Positions 46,921 through 61,800 of a stretch of 64,000 nt of DNA are shown here, piece after piece. The stretch lies in assembly GCA_023213395.1 (NCBI GenBank), contig CM041465.1:8308001-8372000 (forward strand), written 5' to 3'. A model generated the notes under the pieces. The model saw only the letters and a list, made by a program, of their open reading frames with translations. It made no database searches and was not told where the DNA came from. The stretch comes from Cycas panzhihuaensis (taxonomy: Eukaryota; Cycadophyta). Numbering within the stretch: the first letter of the stretch is position 1; each line of letters begins with the position of its first letter. The position numbers and the translations under genes are program-made.

Positions 46921-47039
46921 TGATATCCTATAAAAAAAAAGAAAAATTAATCAAGAAGGGCCATTGTGGTATAATGGCTTAACTTTTTTTGATTCAGGCA
47001 AAAATTAAAATAACTACATAAGAAAACGAACTATAAAAG

Positions 47040-48370
47040 GTCATCCAGAAATATAAAGAAGTTTTTCAAAATATTCCAGTAGAATTACCACCAGACAAGG
47101 GATTTGAACATCAAATTGAATTGGAACTAGGTACTAATTTGATTGTTATTTGACCCTATAAACAACCACATCATTATCAGAATGAGATTTAAAAGATCAT
47201 ACAAGAATTATTAGATATAGGAGTACTAACTCCTAGTAAAAGCCCATTTGCAACACCGGTAATCTTAGTAAGAAAAAAAGATGGATCTTACTGTATGTGC
47301 ATAGACTATTGAGCACTAAATAAAGTTACAATAAAAAATAAATTTCCTATACCAAGAATTGATGAATTACTAGATAAATTACATGGAGAAGAATATTTTT
47401 CAAAAATTGATTTAAAATTAGGTTAGCATCAAATTCGTATTAAACTAGAAGATACATACAAAATAACCTTAAGTACATACCATGGTCATTATGAATTCAA
47501 TGTAATGCCCTTTGGACTAACCAATGCACCAGCCACATTCCAAGCTATAATGAATAAAGTTTTGAAACCTTTCTTACAGAAGTTTATCTTAGTCTTCTTT
47601 GATAACATATTAATATTCAGTAAATAATGGGGAGAACACATGAATCATCTTGACCAAGTACTGAGCACCTTGAAGAAACAAAAATTCTATGCTAACAAAT
47701 CGAAATGTTATTTTGAAATGAAAGAAATAGAATATCTGGGTCATGTTATATCAAAAGAAGGAATTAGAGCTAGCCAAGGGAAAGTTAAGGCAATTCAAGA
47801 ATGGCCAATACCCAAAGATATTACGAAACTCCGAGGATTTCTAGGTTTAATAGGATATTATCAATGCTTTGTAAAAAATTATGCACAAAGAACAACTGTC
47901 TTAACTTGTTTATTAAAAAAGGATTCTTTTCAATGGAATGAAGAAGCAACAAAGTCTTTTGAACAAGTCAAACAAATAATGGCCTAGTTACTGATGCTTA
48001 TGTCACCTAATTTTTCTAAATTTTTTATAATAGAATGTGATGCATCGGGAACAAGAATTAATGCAGTACTAATGCAAGAGGGTAAACCCATTGCATTTAA
48101 AAGTAGAAAGCTAAATAATTGAGAAATTCTCAAATCAACCTATGATAAAGAAATGCTAGCCATTATATACGCTTTAGTTAAATGGAATCAGTATCTACTA
48201 GGTAGCAAATTTTTAGTCAAGACAGATCATAATAGTTTACAATATTTATTGAAACAAAAAGAATTATCCCCTGAACAATAAAAATAGATAAGTAAAATTC
48301 ATGTATTTAATTTTGACATAAAATACAACAGGGGTAAAAATAATGTGGTAGTTGATGCCTTATCATAGAC
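47040..48370 (+). pseudogene. G3 reverse transcriptase and RNase H
   Basis: Reverse transcriptase motifs: SPFATPVILVRKKDGSYCMC, IDY, stop, [36 protein letters not shown], catalytic FFDNILIF (usual Y-L-D-D, so the second Asp is Asn). The open piece 47640-47987 is the thumb (IEYLGHVISKEGI, LRGFLGLIGYY). RNase H: FFIIECDASGTRINAVLMQE, STYDKEMLAI, KTDHNSLQYLL, so D-E-D are retained. Stops elsewhere. Confidence 0.9.
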
Positions 48371-48599
48371 AGATGAAGAGAGTACAAAATCCCAACTAAA
48401 GGCTATCTCAATAATAGAACCAATATGGGTCATGGATTTATAATCAGAATATGTGAAAGATCCTGACATTCAACAACTCATTCAAAGAATTCAATAAGGA
48501 AAAGAAGACAAATTTGAATGGAGAAATGATACTTTATGGTATAAAGGATGAATATTCTTAGGTCCAAACTTAGCTTTCTATAACAAGATATTAAATGAG

Positions 48600-49520
48600 G
48601 CACATGTAGTACCTGCCACAAGACATGAAGGATTTTATAAAACATATTTGTGAACCAAATAGTCATTTTTTTAGAAAGGAATGAAGAAGGACATAAAGAA
48701 ATTTGTAGCTAAATGCACAGTATGCCAAGTCAATAAATATAAATGTATTGCTAGTCTTGGTCTACTCCAGCCTCTTCCTATTTCACAACAAAAATGGGAA
48801 AGTATTAGCATGGATTTTATCACAGGTTTACCAAAATCAAAAGGGAAAGATGCTATCTATGTAGTTGTGGATCATTTAACAAAGTTCACGCATGTTATAC
48901 CCATTCAATCTAATTATAAAGCTCAGCAATTAGCTGGAGTATTTATCAAAGAAATTCACAAGTTACATGGCTTTCTGCAGACCGTTATTAGCGACAGAGA
49001 TCCCAAATTCTTAAGTCATTTCTAGCAAGAAATGTTTCGATAAGTAGGCACAAAACTAGATATGAGTACCAGTTATCATCCACAAACAGATGGACAAACT
49101 AAAGTAGTTAACAAATATTTAGAGAATTATTTATAAAATTATATAACAGATAAACAACATTTATGGGTCAAATGGTTACATTTAGCTAAAGCATGGTATA
49201 ACTCTTCTTACCATTCGTCTATTAAAATGACCCCTTATCAAGCATTATACAGCTACTAGCCAACTCAATTAAAAGAATGGTTAAACAAGGATAATAGTGT
49301 TCTGGTAATTAATGACTATCTCTAGGAATCACAGAATATAATTCAAATATTAAAGTGACATTTAGAAGAAGCAAGAAATCATATGAAACAAAAAGCTGAT
49401 AAAAATCATACAGAAAGAATATTCAAAGTCAGAGATTGGGTCTATGTAAGGATGCAACCATACAAACAAGCATCATTAAAAAATTCTCAAAAATAGAAAT
49501 TGAGTCCTCGATTTTATGGT
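48600..49520 (+). pseudogene. G3 integrase
   Basis: Zinc finger with CTVC near 48714-48725. Core: SISMDFITGLPKSKGKDAIY (first Asp), TVISDRDPKFLSHF (second Asp), then [15 protein letters not shown], where the catalytic Glu is Lys. The best open piece is 48681-49025 (114 residues). The C-terminal GPF-like module (RFYGPFQVQHKIGALA) follows. Confidence 0.88.
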
Positions 49521-49689
49521 CCTTTTCAGGTTCAACACAAAATTGGAGCATTGGCTTAATCCTTAGAACTTTCAACCTCAAAATTGCACAATGTATTTCA
49601 TGTGTCGTGTCTTAAAAAGAAAATTAGAGATCATGTGTAGGTACAAACGGACTTGCCTCTCTTAGATGAAGAAGGCAAATTAATCTTAT

Positions 49690-49830
49690 TACCAGAAGTT
49701 ATCCTTGAAGTTTGAGAACGTTGACTACGATAAAAAACTATGCTAGAATATTTGATCAAATAGAAACAATTGCCTATCGAAGATGCTTCCTAAGAATCCT
49801 TTGATTTTATCAAGCTTCATTGTGATTTGA
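49690..49830 (+). pseudogene. G3 chromodomain
   Basis: PEVILEV, stop, ERWLR, stop, KTMLEYLIK, stop, KQLPIEDAS, stop, ESFDFIKLH. The pattern P-x-x-I-L-x-x-R ... x-E-Y-L-V-K-W-K-x-L-P-x-E-x-A-T-W-E is that of plant chromovirus chromodomains, which direct integration to heterochromatin. Three of the four stops stand at expected Trp or Arg positions. Confidence 0.8.
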
Positions 49831-49860
49831 GAAATGAAAGTTTTGTGGGCGAAACATCTT

Positions 49861-49873
49861 GAGAGGGAGGAAT
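49861..49873 (+). promoter_or_regulatory. G3 polypurine tract
   Basis: gagagggaggaat directly before the 3' LTR. Confidence 0.8.
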
Positions 49874-50104
49874 TATTATAAACCTCTTAAAATCATTAAA
49901 TGTATTAGTTGAAAGGTTATATTTAAAAGGTTATGTCCCTTGATAAACAACAGGTCCAATATACCTATATATACAGTTGTTGTCATGTTGTAATCATCAT
50001 CTCAATTTTTATCAATATTACTCAGTATTATTAATTATTTCTTCAAAGCTCTCAGCGCCTTATTTATTTTTCTTCTCCTAGTTTTTTGGACTGGGTCTGA
50101 TACA
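49874..50104 (+). repeat. G3 3' LTR
   Basis: 231 bp, direct repeat of 43477-43707. Starts tattataaacc (TG to TA) and ends tgataca. Confidence 0.88.
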
Positions 50105-51194
50105 TGTTCCATTGGGTCTTATGAAGAAGTACCCTCAAACTTAAGGAATTTGGGAGGATGAAGTAGCAAGTTAGTCCTTAGAACCTCTATGGACGGGGGG
50201 TCCAACGACAATTAACAAAAAGGCAGACCCTTGGTTAGACTAATAAATCAACCTAGGGATAAGAAGATATAGGGAATGATAACCCACTTGCAACATGTGG
50301 CAGATAAGGGGTAGAACCACAGGGAGTATGTCCCTATTGGTAAGGGCATAAGAGGTAAGGGGACATGAGGTCCCTCTTAATTGATAGTGAGGAAAGGCCC
50401 TTAAATGGGGGTATGATCGATGGGGAGGTGGGTGAGGAGGTCTCAACCCATCTCAGGGACATGCTGCATAAGTAGATGAGGGATAAAGATATGCCCCTAA
50501 AGGAGTGAAAGAGTAATGGGGTGGAGTATATAGGGGTATAGGTCCCCATTGAGAAGATCTTATATGAGTCATATAGTAGGATGTATAAGATGTGAGATGA
50601 GGAACAGGGTTTTTACCCGTAAGGTCCCCCAATGGGAGGGGTAACCCTATAGGTGTGGAGAGGATCCATCTCATATGTAGGAAGGGGGTTTAGCCCCTAT
50701 GCCCCTAAGGTTATGATGTGTATCCTAGGGGAATATAAATAGGAACATTAGTAGAATGTAGACATGGGTGAGTAGGAGCTAAATCTCCTAGCCGTAGATA
50801 GCATGGGCATGGAGGGATGATAGATGGAAGTGATAAAATATGGGTAGTAGTGGTTTGTAGAATTGTTATTTACAATGAAGGCATGTTTGCCCCTATTTGA
50901 GGAGCTTATGTGCCTTAAAAGATTGCTTGGTCTAGTAAGGCACTCTTAGAGATTGGTGCCATAGAAATAGCCTCATGAAGGGATGAAGATGTAGATTCAA
51001 GAGATGAAGGAGGAGAGGTAGTAGAAGAGGGAAGTGCCAAACTTTGTAGAAAGCACTGTAACTATTTGGGAGGTGGTTGTGTCTTTGTAGCTTCAATGCA
51101 CTCCTTTAAAATATCTATTATGTCCTTAGGTAAAGTGCAAGTTTGGTTGTAGGAAGTAGAAGGTTCCCCTTATCAATCATAGTATATAGGAAAG
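50105..51194 (-). pseudogene. O1: Tat gag fragment, N-terminal part
   Basis: Resumes the O1 gag after G3 and follows Tat1 gag at about 24570-25450: cattgggtctt, ggaatttgggaggatgaagtagcaagtt and catctcata-cctcc. It corresponds to the P/G/Y-rich section. No frame is open. Cut at 51194 by the E LTR and not seen again in this window. Confidence 0.7.
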
Positions 51195-53404
<2,210 letters not shown>

Positions 53405-56198
53405 TGTTTCTCATCTTCCGGGAATGGATACAGAGTGCTTGACCTAGGTAAGTGTATGTATGTTTCTCATCTTATTGTTGTTTTCTTTTGTGATGAGTAT
53501 CTGCTTGCATGCTATGATTTCGTAGATGGTCTTGTTGTCATCTACACCTATCTGGCCTATGACGACTATAGTAGGGGTACATTCCCAGCAAGTGTGACAC
53601 CCCAGTGGCCCCATCACTTCCTGCATTCTGCCCTACTCACCTTATGACACACTTGGTTCATGTCACGCTCTCCTGTGTGATGACCCATCATCGTTTGGTT
53701 GACTTGTCACACATTTGAGTCCCATTGTTGCTTCCTGTGGCTAATTTATCTGCTTGTTTACCCCTGGGCAGGTGGGCCTGCCCCCCTGCCAGCCTCCTAG
53801 GTCACTAGTCCATAGCCTAGGCTGGCTGTTTGGGCTAATTTTGGCCTTTGGTCCCACACTGCGATAGATTTTGCAGTACCGCGAAGTTTACTACGATATC
53901 ACGAAGTTTACCATGGTATGACTGTCATGACATGTTTTTAAAAACTGCCGTGGCAATTCTCATATTTATTGTGGAATTGCCACATGTCTCATGACTCAAC
54001 TCACTGCTAGCTGTGCCCTAATTGCTCGATTAGGGTTGGGGCTAGGTATTTAAGTCTTACCCAACTCATTCTTAGGATCTTTTTGGCTCATTTTAGAAGG
54101 ATCACAAGGAAAAATGCCCTGCTGTCTACTATCTCCTACTGCTCCACTGTTGTTCTAGGACCTGCAACCACTCTCTAGTGCCCAGCTCTCCTTTGGATCT
54201 GCTGTAACATCTTCAAAGCCCCTTGTACGCCTTAGAGAGGGCTTCCTTGAAGAGTTTCCAGGACTTCTTTGCCTAGGAAGCCATTAAGCAGTCTCAAGTG
54301 CAGGTTTTTCCTTCAGCCATCTTAGTAGAGATTCCATACCTACTGCTCCACAACCTTTCTTCAGATTTCACAGCCTCTTCTTAGCAGGCTTTGGCAGAGG
54401 CAAATGCCTCCCATATTCTCCATAGGTATTTATTGGTTTAAGGTCTTTCCTTTGCCTAGTTTATGCCCAGTTTATGCCCAGTTTTGCATGTTTACACTAG
54501 CTTGTCTTACCTTGTTTCAAGGGTTGTTTCTTGCCTTCCCCTTGGACTTTTTTCTCTACTATTTAGGCCTCTTTTCCTCCGTTTCACACCTAGGATAGCG
54601 GTCAAAGAGGGATACATAAGGTTTGGGATAGAGCTAGGTGGATTCCATACCACCTTCCACGCTCCCTAAGAGGCTTTTGCCCTCCAAACCTTCTCCTTTG
54701 CCCCATGCTATTCTTGGAGTGGAGCAAGGGTTTAGTAGGCTATTTCCGACCGCTAAAATCAGCATTGACACTTATTGTAGCACTAGTTTGAGGGCTCATT
54801 TCTCTAATTTGGGCAATGCATAAGCCCCGATTACTTTTCTTGACTCAATCCTCTTCTCAACAGCCCAATTTACTTTCCATAGCACTCTAGCCTTATTGAG
54901 CTTTGCTTTGGGATCTTTTTGTATCTTTGCTGTCCTATTTTCCAGCCAACTTTATAGCCATACCCTCACTACCTGGTGGCTTCTAGAGGGAGGGTAGGGT
55001 TTCTCTTTGCAGGAGGTGGGCCACTCTGAGGCTTACTTATCTACTTACCATTCATCTGAGTAGTTTGTTTTGCCATAGATTATTGCTGCAATCTTGTGGT
55101 TCATGAACACTAATATATATGCATAGAGACTTATTTTTCATATATGTACACACGTGTTATTGGGACTCCACTTTGTGTTGTTAGCCTCCTTTCTTTGGAA
55201 AGGGATATTTGTGCTTACTTACAGGTACATGGAGGGCATGAGGGATTTCCTCCTCTTCTCTCTTGTGGGTAAGTGCTTTTACTTATATTTTATTATAGCA
55301 TTTTATTTGCTACCATCACTTTCCTATTTTCCTTTCTTGGCACTCTAGTGTCGCTTCTGGGGAAGGTAAGGAAGCCCCATGCTTCACCCTACCATGACCC
55401 CTCTTTTTCTATGCTTTATGGAGTGACTTTACACACCTTATGGGCATGTTGCCGCTTCGATCACAGTTTTTATCCCAGGTATGTGCTCTTGCTTCATTTC
55501 GTTTTCTTTCCTTAAGAAGATTTTGCATGATAATAATTAGATCACTTATAAAGGAAAAGGGAAACCAACTCTCTCTTTTGGTTTATATTCTGTTTGTTAT
55601 ATATGACACATTATATCTATCATAGGAAAAGGTTTTAGGAAGTTTTCCCTTTTAACCTTTCCCTCTGGCTTGTAAACTTTACCCTTGCCCTCTCGGCTTG
55701 TCATCTTTGGTTTAGTTTGCTTATGTGTGTCCTAGCATCTTCTTTTCTCTTGATTACTCTTTTGAAGAGGGGAACTCTTAATCGATCGATCGTTCCCGCT
55801 CCCTTCATCCTCCCTCAGTTTTTTTCTTCCACCTAGTCGGATAACCAAGAGGATCTTATTCGTAGGTTATTCACCTACTCACCCCTACTCGTTTTCCCCC
55901 ACTATAGGGAAACCCTCGAGGGATTCTCTCCCTTCCCTTCTAGCCATCCAAGGGTGGGAGGACTCTTCTCCAAGATCTATCCAGGCTACTCTTCCACCTC
56001 CTCTCTTCCTAACTAAAGTGGGGAACCATCTTTAGGTAGTTGGGTACAATTCGCAGGTCCTAAACTCGCGCTCTAGTGCATGGAGTGCCTTGCGTGGTAC
56101 TTGCCTTATTTGTAGGCTCTTATCTACACCTAATAGTGTCATCACTCACCTTCACTATCCCTACGTAGCTAGGCAGTTATCCCGTAGATGCGCATCCA
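53405..56198 (+). repeat. Tat2 5' LTR (2.79 kb)
   Basis: Starts TGTTTCTCATCTTCCGGGAATGG and ends GATGCGCATCCA, matching the ends of the Tat1 LTR. TATA-like gtatttaag near 54049. Donor AG|GTAAGTG at 53448; acceptor CTTACAG at 55224 and donor GTGG|GTAAGTG at 55269 bound a 44-nt segment; further donor AAG|GTAAGG at 55366; and CCCAG|GTATGT at 55478. Short plus-strand open frames in 54404-55625 show no domain and are LTR sequence. Confidence 0.9.
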
Positions 56199-56199
56199 C

Positions 56200-56222
56200 T
56201 GATGGCCATACTAGGGATCTGC
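56200..56222 (+). promoter_or_regulatory. Tat2 primer-binding site
   Basis: TGATGGCCATACTAGGGATC, a mutated form of the Tat1 PBS, one base after the LTR. Confidence 0.78.
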
Positions 56223-56365
56223 CAGTAAGGGAGCTAGTCTCTGCTCTTTTCTGTTGGTATTGCTACTTATTTTTGGTTCATCCCACTTCATTTCCTTCAT
56301 TGGGTAGCCCCCAACATGTGCTCTTCATCACTCTTTCTTTCTCCTACAGTGGCAGTTGGCTTTGT

Positions 56366-58866
56366 ATGCGACGCTTCTCTCCTCGCTTACGTGGCTTGCC
56401 TCCATTGTTAGAAGATCTCGGGTATCATCCTCTTCCATCATTGGATTCTAATTCGACCATGGAAGGATACCCTTCTGATTTGGCCTACCACACCTTAGCC
56501 TCAGAACTCATGAGTTTCCCTCTTCTATTCCGGGATCCACCGAGGAGGGTGATGATCCTATTTACTACTTGGGTGACCAACATCACTCGCTTGATGCCCA
56601 TCCTTCTACTCATACGGTAGAAGGATCCTTTCCTCTTGAGATTTACCACTCGGTTGGTGATTCTTATGAGGAACATCCCAAGGGATCTACTTCATTTCAG
56701 GTCCTGTCTACCTCTTACGATCATGTAGATACCCCTCCCGCGGACATGGTTGAAGCTTTTAATGAGTGTCATCATGCTGCTCATTTTTAACCACGTCCTA
56801 GATGGTTTAAAGATGCCTTCCATGGGGGGGGGCCTTCCTCATCTGCTCCTCTCCCACTCTCTTCATCCTCATCTACTCCTCCTGAAATAACCAATCTTTT
56901 CGTGCCTACACATTCATCCTGTTCCATCCCTATTACTATTTCAGGGATGCATGTCGCACCCACCATCCCTCGTTATGGTCCTAGTGCTTCGAGACCTTCT
57001 CATGGTATGTCCTTCCCTCAGTTGAAGATTAGTATATCCTTTCCTAGCCAAACTAATGTGCCATCCCCCAATGTGGTGCATACTTTCTCTAGTAGGCATG
57101 TCAGTCCTACTAACTCCTCAGCCACTAGTTATGTGGGACCCGCTCCCACATATCCTCAAACCCAACCTATTGGCCCTTCCTTTTACATACCCCCAGGTTA
57201 CACGTCTCAACCTTGGGGGCAGGGTAAAGGGAACCACCTCCCAGCTTATGGGGTGGACCCGCTACACCCATATGGGATTGCCCCACCTACGGGTGGCCCA
57301 TATGGGCAAAACCCAGTTCTGCCTCCCCCTTTTCTACCATCTAGCACAGTTCCTTTTGCCATGCCTTCGCAAGGGAACTTGACTCCCTTTGAAGGCATTT
57401 ATCCTCAAGCCCCCTTCTAGCAAAAGGTATTTCCTCAAGGAGGGATGGGTTTGCCACCCCTGTCTACTCCTTGCTCACTACCTATTACATCATTTGTTGA
57501 TCCTATGGTCCAAGCAAGGGCACATCCCTTCATGGACTATAGATCAACACCTTTATCTATTGAGGCATTAAGGACTAATCTACTGCCTCATCCTCCCAAA
57601 GTTCCTAGATTTAATAGAACTTCTTTGCAAGACCCAACGGAACACGTGCGCAGTTTTTCTATGGCATGTATAGATTACTGGGCTTACGACCATATTTTAA
57701 TGAAATTATTTCCACGATCTTTACAGGGCAATGATCTTAAGTGGTTTTATCGTCTCCCTGCCCACTCTATCTTTTCATTTTAGCAATTGGTGGATGAATT
57801 CATCAACTACTTTGATGTAGCTCGCCCATTTGAGAGTGGAATGAAATCCCTCCTATCGCTCAAACAAGGTCACGATGAGATGAATTGTGACTTTGTACGA
57901 TGATTCCATGACCTTCTTCACTCCACTAAGGCCACATTGCCCAAGGAGCTGAAGAGAGATATTTTTGTTAATGCATTTCATCCTGAAGTACATGTGGAAG
58001 TCCTTAAAATAGGGGCGACCACATGTAACTCTGCGATTGCCAAGTGCTTAGTGCTTGAGGCTATCAAGATCTAGGCTGGAGTCAAGAAGCCTCTCAAGCC
58101 CTCATAGCAACATGAGGCGCCACCTCCAACTAAGGAAACTAAACCTTCACAATCCTCCAGGTCTTCTTCTCATCCAACAGAGAAGACCTTAGACCCCCTC
58201 ACATCTGCCATACGTTCATTTGAATGTATGATAAAGGAACTCAAGTTACAAGCCCCTTCATCTCCCACATCCAAAAAATAAATTCAACAAGCCACCCAAG
58301 CTTCCCTTCCGAGGAATAGAAATGCCCAGTCCTCTTAAACGAGGAAGACAGATCCGTCGCTTGAGAAGAAGTGGTGCTCCATTCATGGGGAGTGCTTCCA
58401 CGATGACTCACATTGTAGGGCCCAGCATCCCAAGGATGCCCCTCGACATGACTCCTCCCCTAAATGGGCCTCAAGGCCTAATTTAGACCAACCAGTTCAC
58501 AAGCACTTGTTCCCCAAATATGGGGAATGTGATCATAACACTCAATCTAAGAATAACTAGAACCGAGGAAGATCGCCAAATTCCTGTCCTTCCCGTGATA
58601 AAGGGAAGAGCACCTAGGATTCATCCTCTTCCTCTCGTTCCCCTAACTGTCACACCCTACCACCTTCGCAGCCCTAGAACAAGGAGAAGAAGGTGATCTA
58701 AATGATTGAGGCTACCTCTTTGTATGCCCTTACCTGGTTTCAAGCTGCCAAAGAAGCAACTAGTGCTTCTTCCTCTACTCCTTCTAATCCTCTTCCAGAG
58801 AACCCTCCTCCGGATGTACCTCTTATCCCCAAGGCCATTCCTGTGTGCCTAGGTTGTTACGATTTT
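56366..58866 (+). pseudogene. Tat2 gag
   Basis: ATG 56366 (MRRFSPRLRGLPPLLEDLGY). A frameshift near 56510 separates this from PSTHTVEGSFPLEIYHSVGD. Then comes the P/G/Y-rich part (56902-57420), the core (57445-57783: LLPHPPKVPRFNRTSLQDPT, DYWAYDHILMKLF, LKWFYRLPAHSI) and the CHHC knuckle CSIHGECFHDDSHC at about 58370-58420. A dozen stops, most of them TAG at positions where Tat1 has Gln (CAG). Confidence 0.86.
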
Positions 58867-58869
58867 TGA
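58867..58869 (+). promoter_or_regulatory. In-frame TGA between gag and protease, shared with Tat1
   Basis: Tat2 reads CYDF-TGA-RVLTQP in the frame that joins gag to protease. Tat1 reads CRYDF-TGA-RALTQP at 23341-23339 in its protease frame. The same stop at the same place in two independently inserted copies suggests it was in their common source. A readthrough stop is possible; a shared defect is the alternative. Confidence 0.45.
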
Positions 58870-61800
58870 AGGGTACTTACCCAACCTATCACAAAGGGTA
58901 AGCCTTTCTCCATCATAGACGAGCTTCATACAGTTGTTGTAGGAATATCCTTGATGGACATTTTGAGGAGTTGTCCCGAGCAATGAGCTCTCCTCCTTGA
59001 AGCTTTAGGATCAAATGACACGCCTGTCCATGCTTTGGACATCACCCAAAGTCGTGAACCCATTATTTTTTTTGATCTTAAGGACCTTCCTCCCGCATGT
59101 GAAAGGGAACGTCAATGGAACTTCCCATTTACTATTACCATCGATACACCTGATTGTACCTTACGAAGGACTGTTGTTGACAATGGTTCTTCCATGAATG
59201 CCATGCCCTTACGTGTCATGTAAGAGCTTGGTATTTTTGCCTTGGAACCTGTTCCATGGTGATGCTAAGGCTATGACAGTAGTGAGAAGACCCCATTAGG
59301 ATCTGTTGCAATTCCGCTCACCCTCGAGGGCAAGACTGTCCTCGCTGATGTTATAGTCCTCAACGTCGACATCGACTACAACCTTCTCTTAGGTTGACCA
59401 TGGCTTGACCAGATAGGAGCCATGTGTTCGACTCTTTGGGGACAACTTAAATTCGTCCACGATGGACGAATGAGGGTTGTTCCTCGTGAACACCCACTTA
59501 CCAAATAAACCCATCTTGTCGGTCTGGTAAGCCAAGGCCCTTCTACTCATGCCTCGACTTGCTCCATTGGTATACCTAATCCATCTCACACTGAAGAAGA
59601 TCCCGCATCTTCTTTTCCTAGTCTCATGCATTTCACTCCTATTAGCATTAGGAGCTACGGGTACCTTGCCTCGTTTAGTGACGATGAATCGCACGACAAG
59701 GACGAGGGTTATCTTCATCCCATCTCTTTCCCCTGCACCAGTAGGTCGCACCCATCCCATTCTAGATCTCCATCTAGAACCACTCTCATTGGTGAGACTA
59801 TCCACTCCTATGTGTCACATGTCATTACTCATGTTGACTCGTCCGTCATTAGTTCTTCCCTTTCATCACCCCCTGCAGGTGACGGCTTTGAAGAACTACC
59901 TTTCCCTCCTTCCGGGGAGCCCCTTTTTGACTCTTTCTTAGAGTCTTGCAAGGAAGATGAACAACCTGATGACCATCACGGTCCCGTTGCCTCCACTTCC
60001 TCTAGCACTTAATCTATTCAGAGTAAGGTCATCCATGGGGTGGATTACTTTGAAGATGATGAAGCCTTGCTTGAGCACCTAGTGGGCTTCGCGCCTAACT
60101 TGCCTTCTGGTCACCACAGGCTTGGCCACCAGAAGATCCTTGAGATTGGGTCCACACTTGCTGACCCAATCTCATCCCCTATTCCATCTCCTCCCGTTGA
60201 CCTTACTCCTCTCCACTTCATAGAGGGGAATACCGTGCGCATGGGGGCAACCCAAGACATAGTCTTGGCCCCTGGCAAGGTCACTAAGGTTGGGATGGAA
60301 TGCTCTCTCGATGAGGTAAGGGAGTATTCCCTTTTGTTCCAGGAGTTTTGGGATGTTTTCACATGGGATTATACTAACATAAAGGGAATTGACCCCTCCA
60401 TTATCACCTATAATCTCACCACCATCCCTGGCACCTGCCCCATGTGCTAGAAGTAGCGTCCCCTTCACCCAAAGCTCTTGGCCGCTATTAAGATAGAGGT
60501 TGAAAAGCTTTCAGATGCTGGACTCATTACTTCTATTGATTACCCCAAATGGGTCTCCAACATTGTCCCCATTGCTAAAAAGAATGGGGCCATCCGCATA
60601 TGCATCGAATTCTATGACATTAGCAATGCTTGTCCTAAAGACAACTTTCCACTTCCCTTCATTGATCAAATCATTGATTAAACCGTTGGATTCAAAGTCA
60701 TGTCCTTAATGGATGGCTTCTCTGGTTACAACCAGATCCAGATATCTCCTGAAGATCGCCACAAGATGACCTTCACTACACCATGGGGTACCTTTGCCTA
60801 CAAGGCAATGCCCTTTGGCCTTAAAAATGTAGGCGCTACTTATCAAAGAGCGATGCATTTCATCTTCCATGACCTCATTGATAACACATTGGAGGTTTTC
60901 ATGGATGACATGATGGGTCTCTTATGTTGCAGGGCCCATCATCCCTCTAACTTGCGGGCTATCTTCTCACGATGCCGCAAGTATCATGTTAGCCTAAACC
61001 TGCTCAAGTATGTGTTTGTCGTTACTTCAGGCAAACTCCTTGGATTTCTTGTGTTTAAATAAGGAATCCAGATTGATCCTGACAAGGTTAGGGCAATCCT
61101 TAACATGCCACCTCCTAGAACCCAATGACAAATCAAGTCGTTTCTAGGTAGACTCAGTTTTCTTAGGCACTTCTTGGTAGACTTTGCCGTAAGCACTAAA
61201 CCCCTTACAAACCTATTGAAGAAGGGAGCTCCTTTTGTTTAGTCTGACAAGACCCAGCAGGCCTTTGAAGGACTCAAGGAAGCCCTTGCTTCTGCTCCTA
61301 CGCTGGCATCCCCTTGCTTTGATAGGCCCTTCGTTCTATATACCTCGATGACTGACAAGTCCTTAGGCACTATGTTAGCTCAGTAGGATGACTCAGGAAC
61401 TGAGAGGGCTATTTATTTCATCAGTCATACTCTTGTAGCTACTGAACTTAACTACTCTCCTACCAAGAAGAAGTGTCTCTCCTTAGTCCACGCAACTAAG
61501 AAGTTTATGCACTACTTGCTTGGCAATACCACCAAGGTGATCATCCAGTCTGATCCCTTGCGATACTTACTTACTTGTTCGGATTTGATGGGTAGGGCTA
61601 GTCGTTGGGCCATCCTACTTCAAGAATTCGACCTTCATATCATTAACTAGAAATCAAAGAAGGGAATGGTAGTGGCCGAGCAGCTCGCAAATGCCCCTAT
61701 TCCTAACTCTTTTGATATTCTTATCGATGATTCCCTCCCTGATGAGTCCATCTTGATAATTCAAGACGTCTCTCCTCATCCACTCATCAATAATGAGTGG

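Larger units (their letters stand above)
43477..50104 (+). mobile_element. G3: Ty3/Gypsy chromovirus, plus strand
   Basis: 231-bp LTRs (43477-43707 and 49874-50104), Met PBS, purine tract and flanking TATTC/TGTTC (43472-43476 and 50105-50109, one mismatch). 6.6 kb. Order gag, protease, reverse transcriptase, RNase H, integrase, chromodomain. Short LTRs and a chromodomain after integrase point to a chromovirus; the clade was not resolved. All domains are broken by stops. Confidence 0.88.

Noticed and set aside
53405-56198. Host gene or promoter in this TATA- and splice-signal-containing region
   Set aside because: Ends, PBS and similarity to the Tat1 LTR identify it as an LTR.
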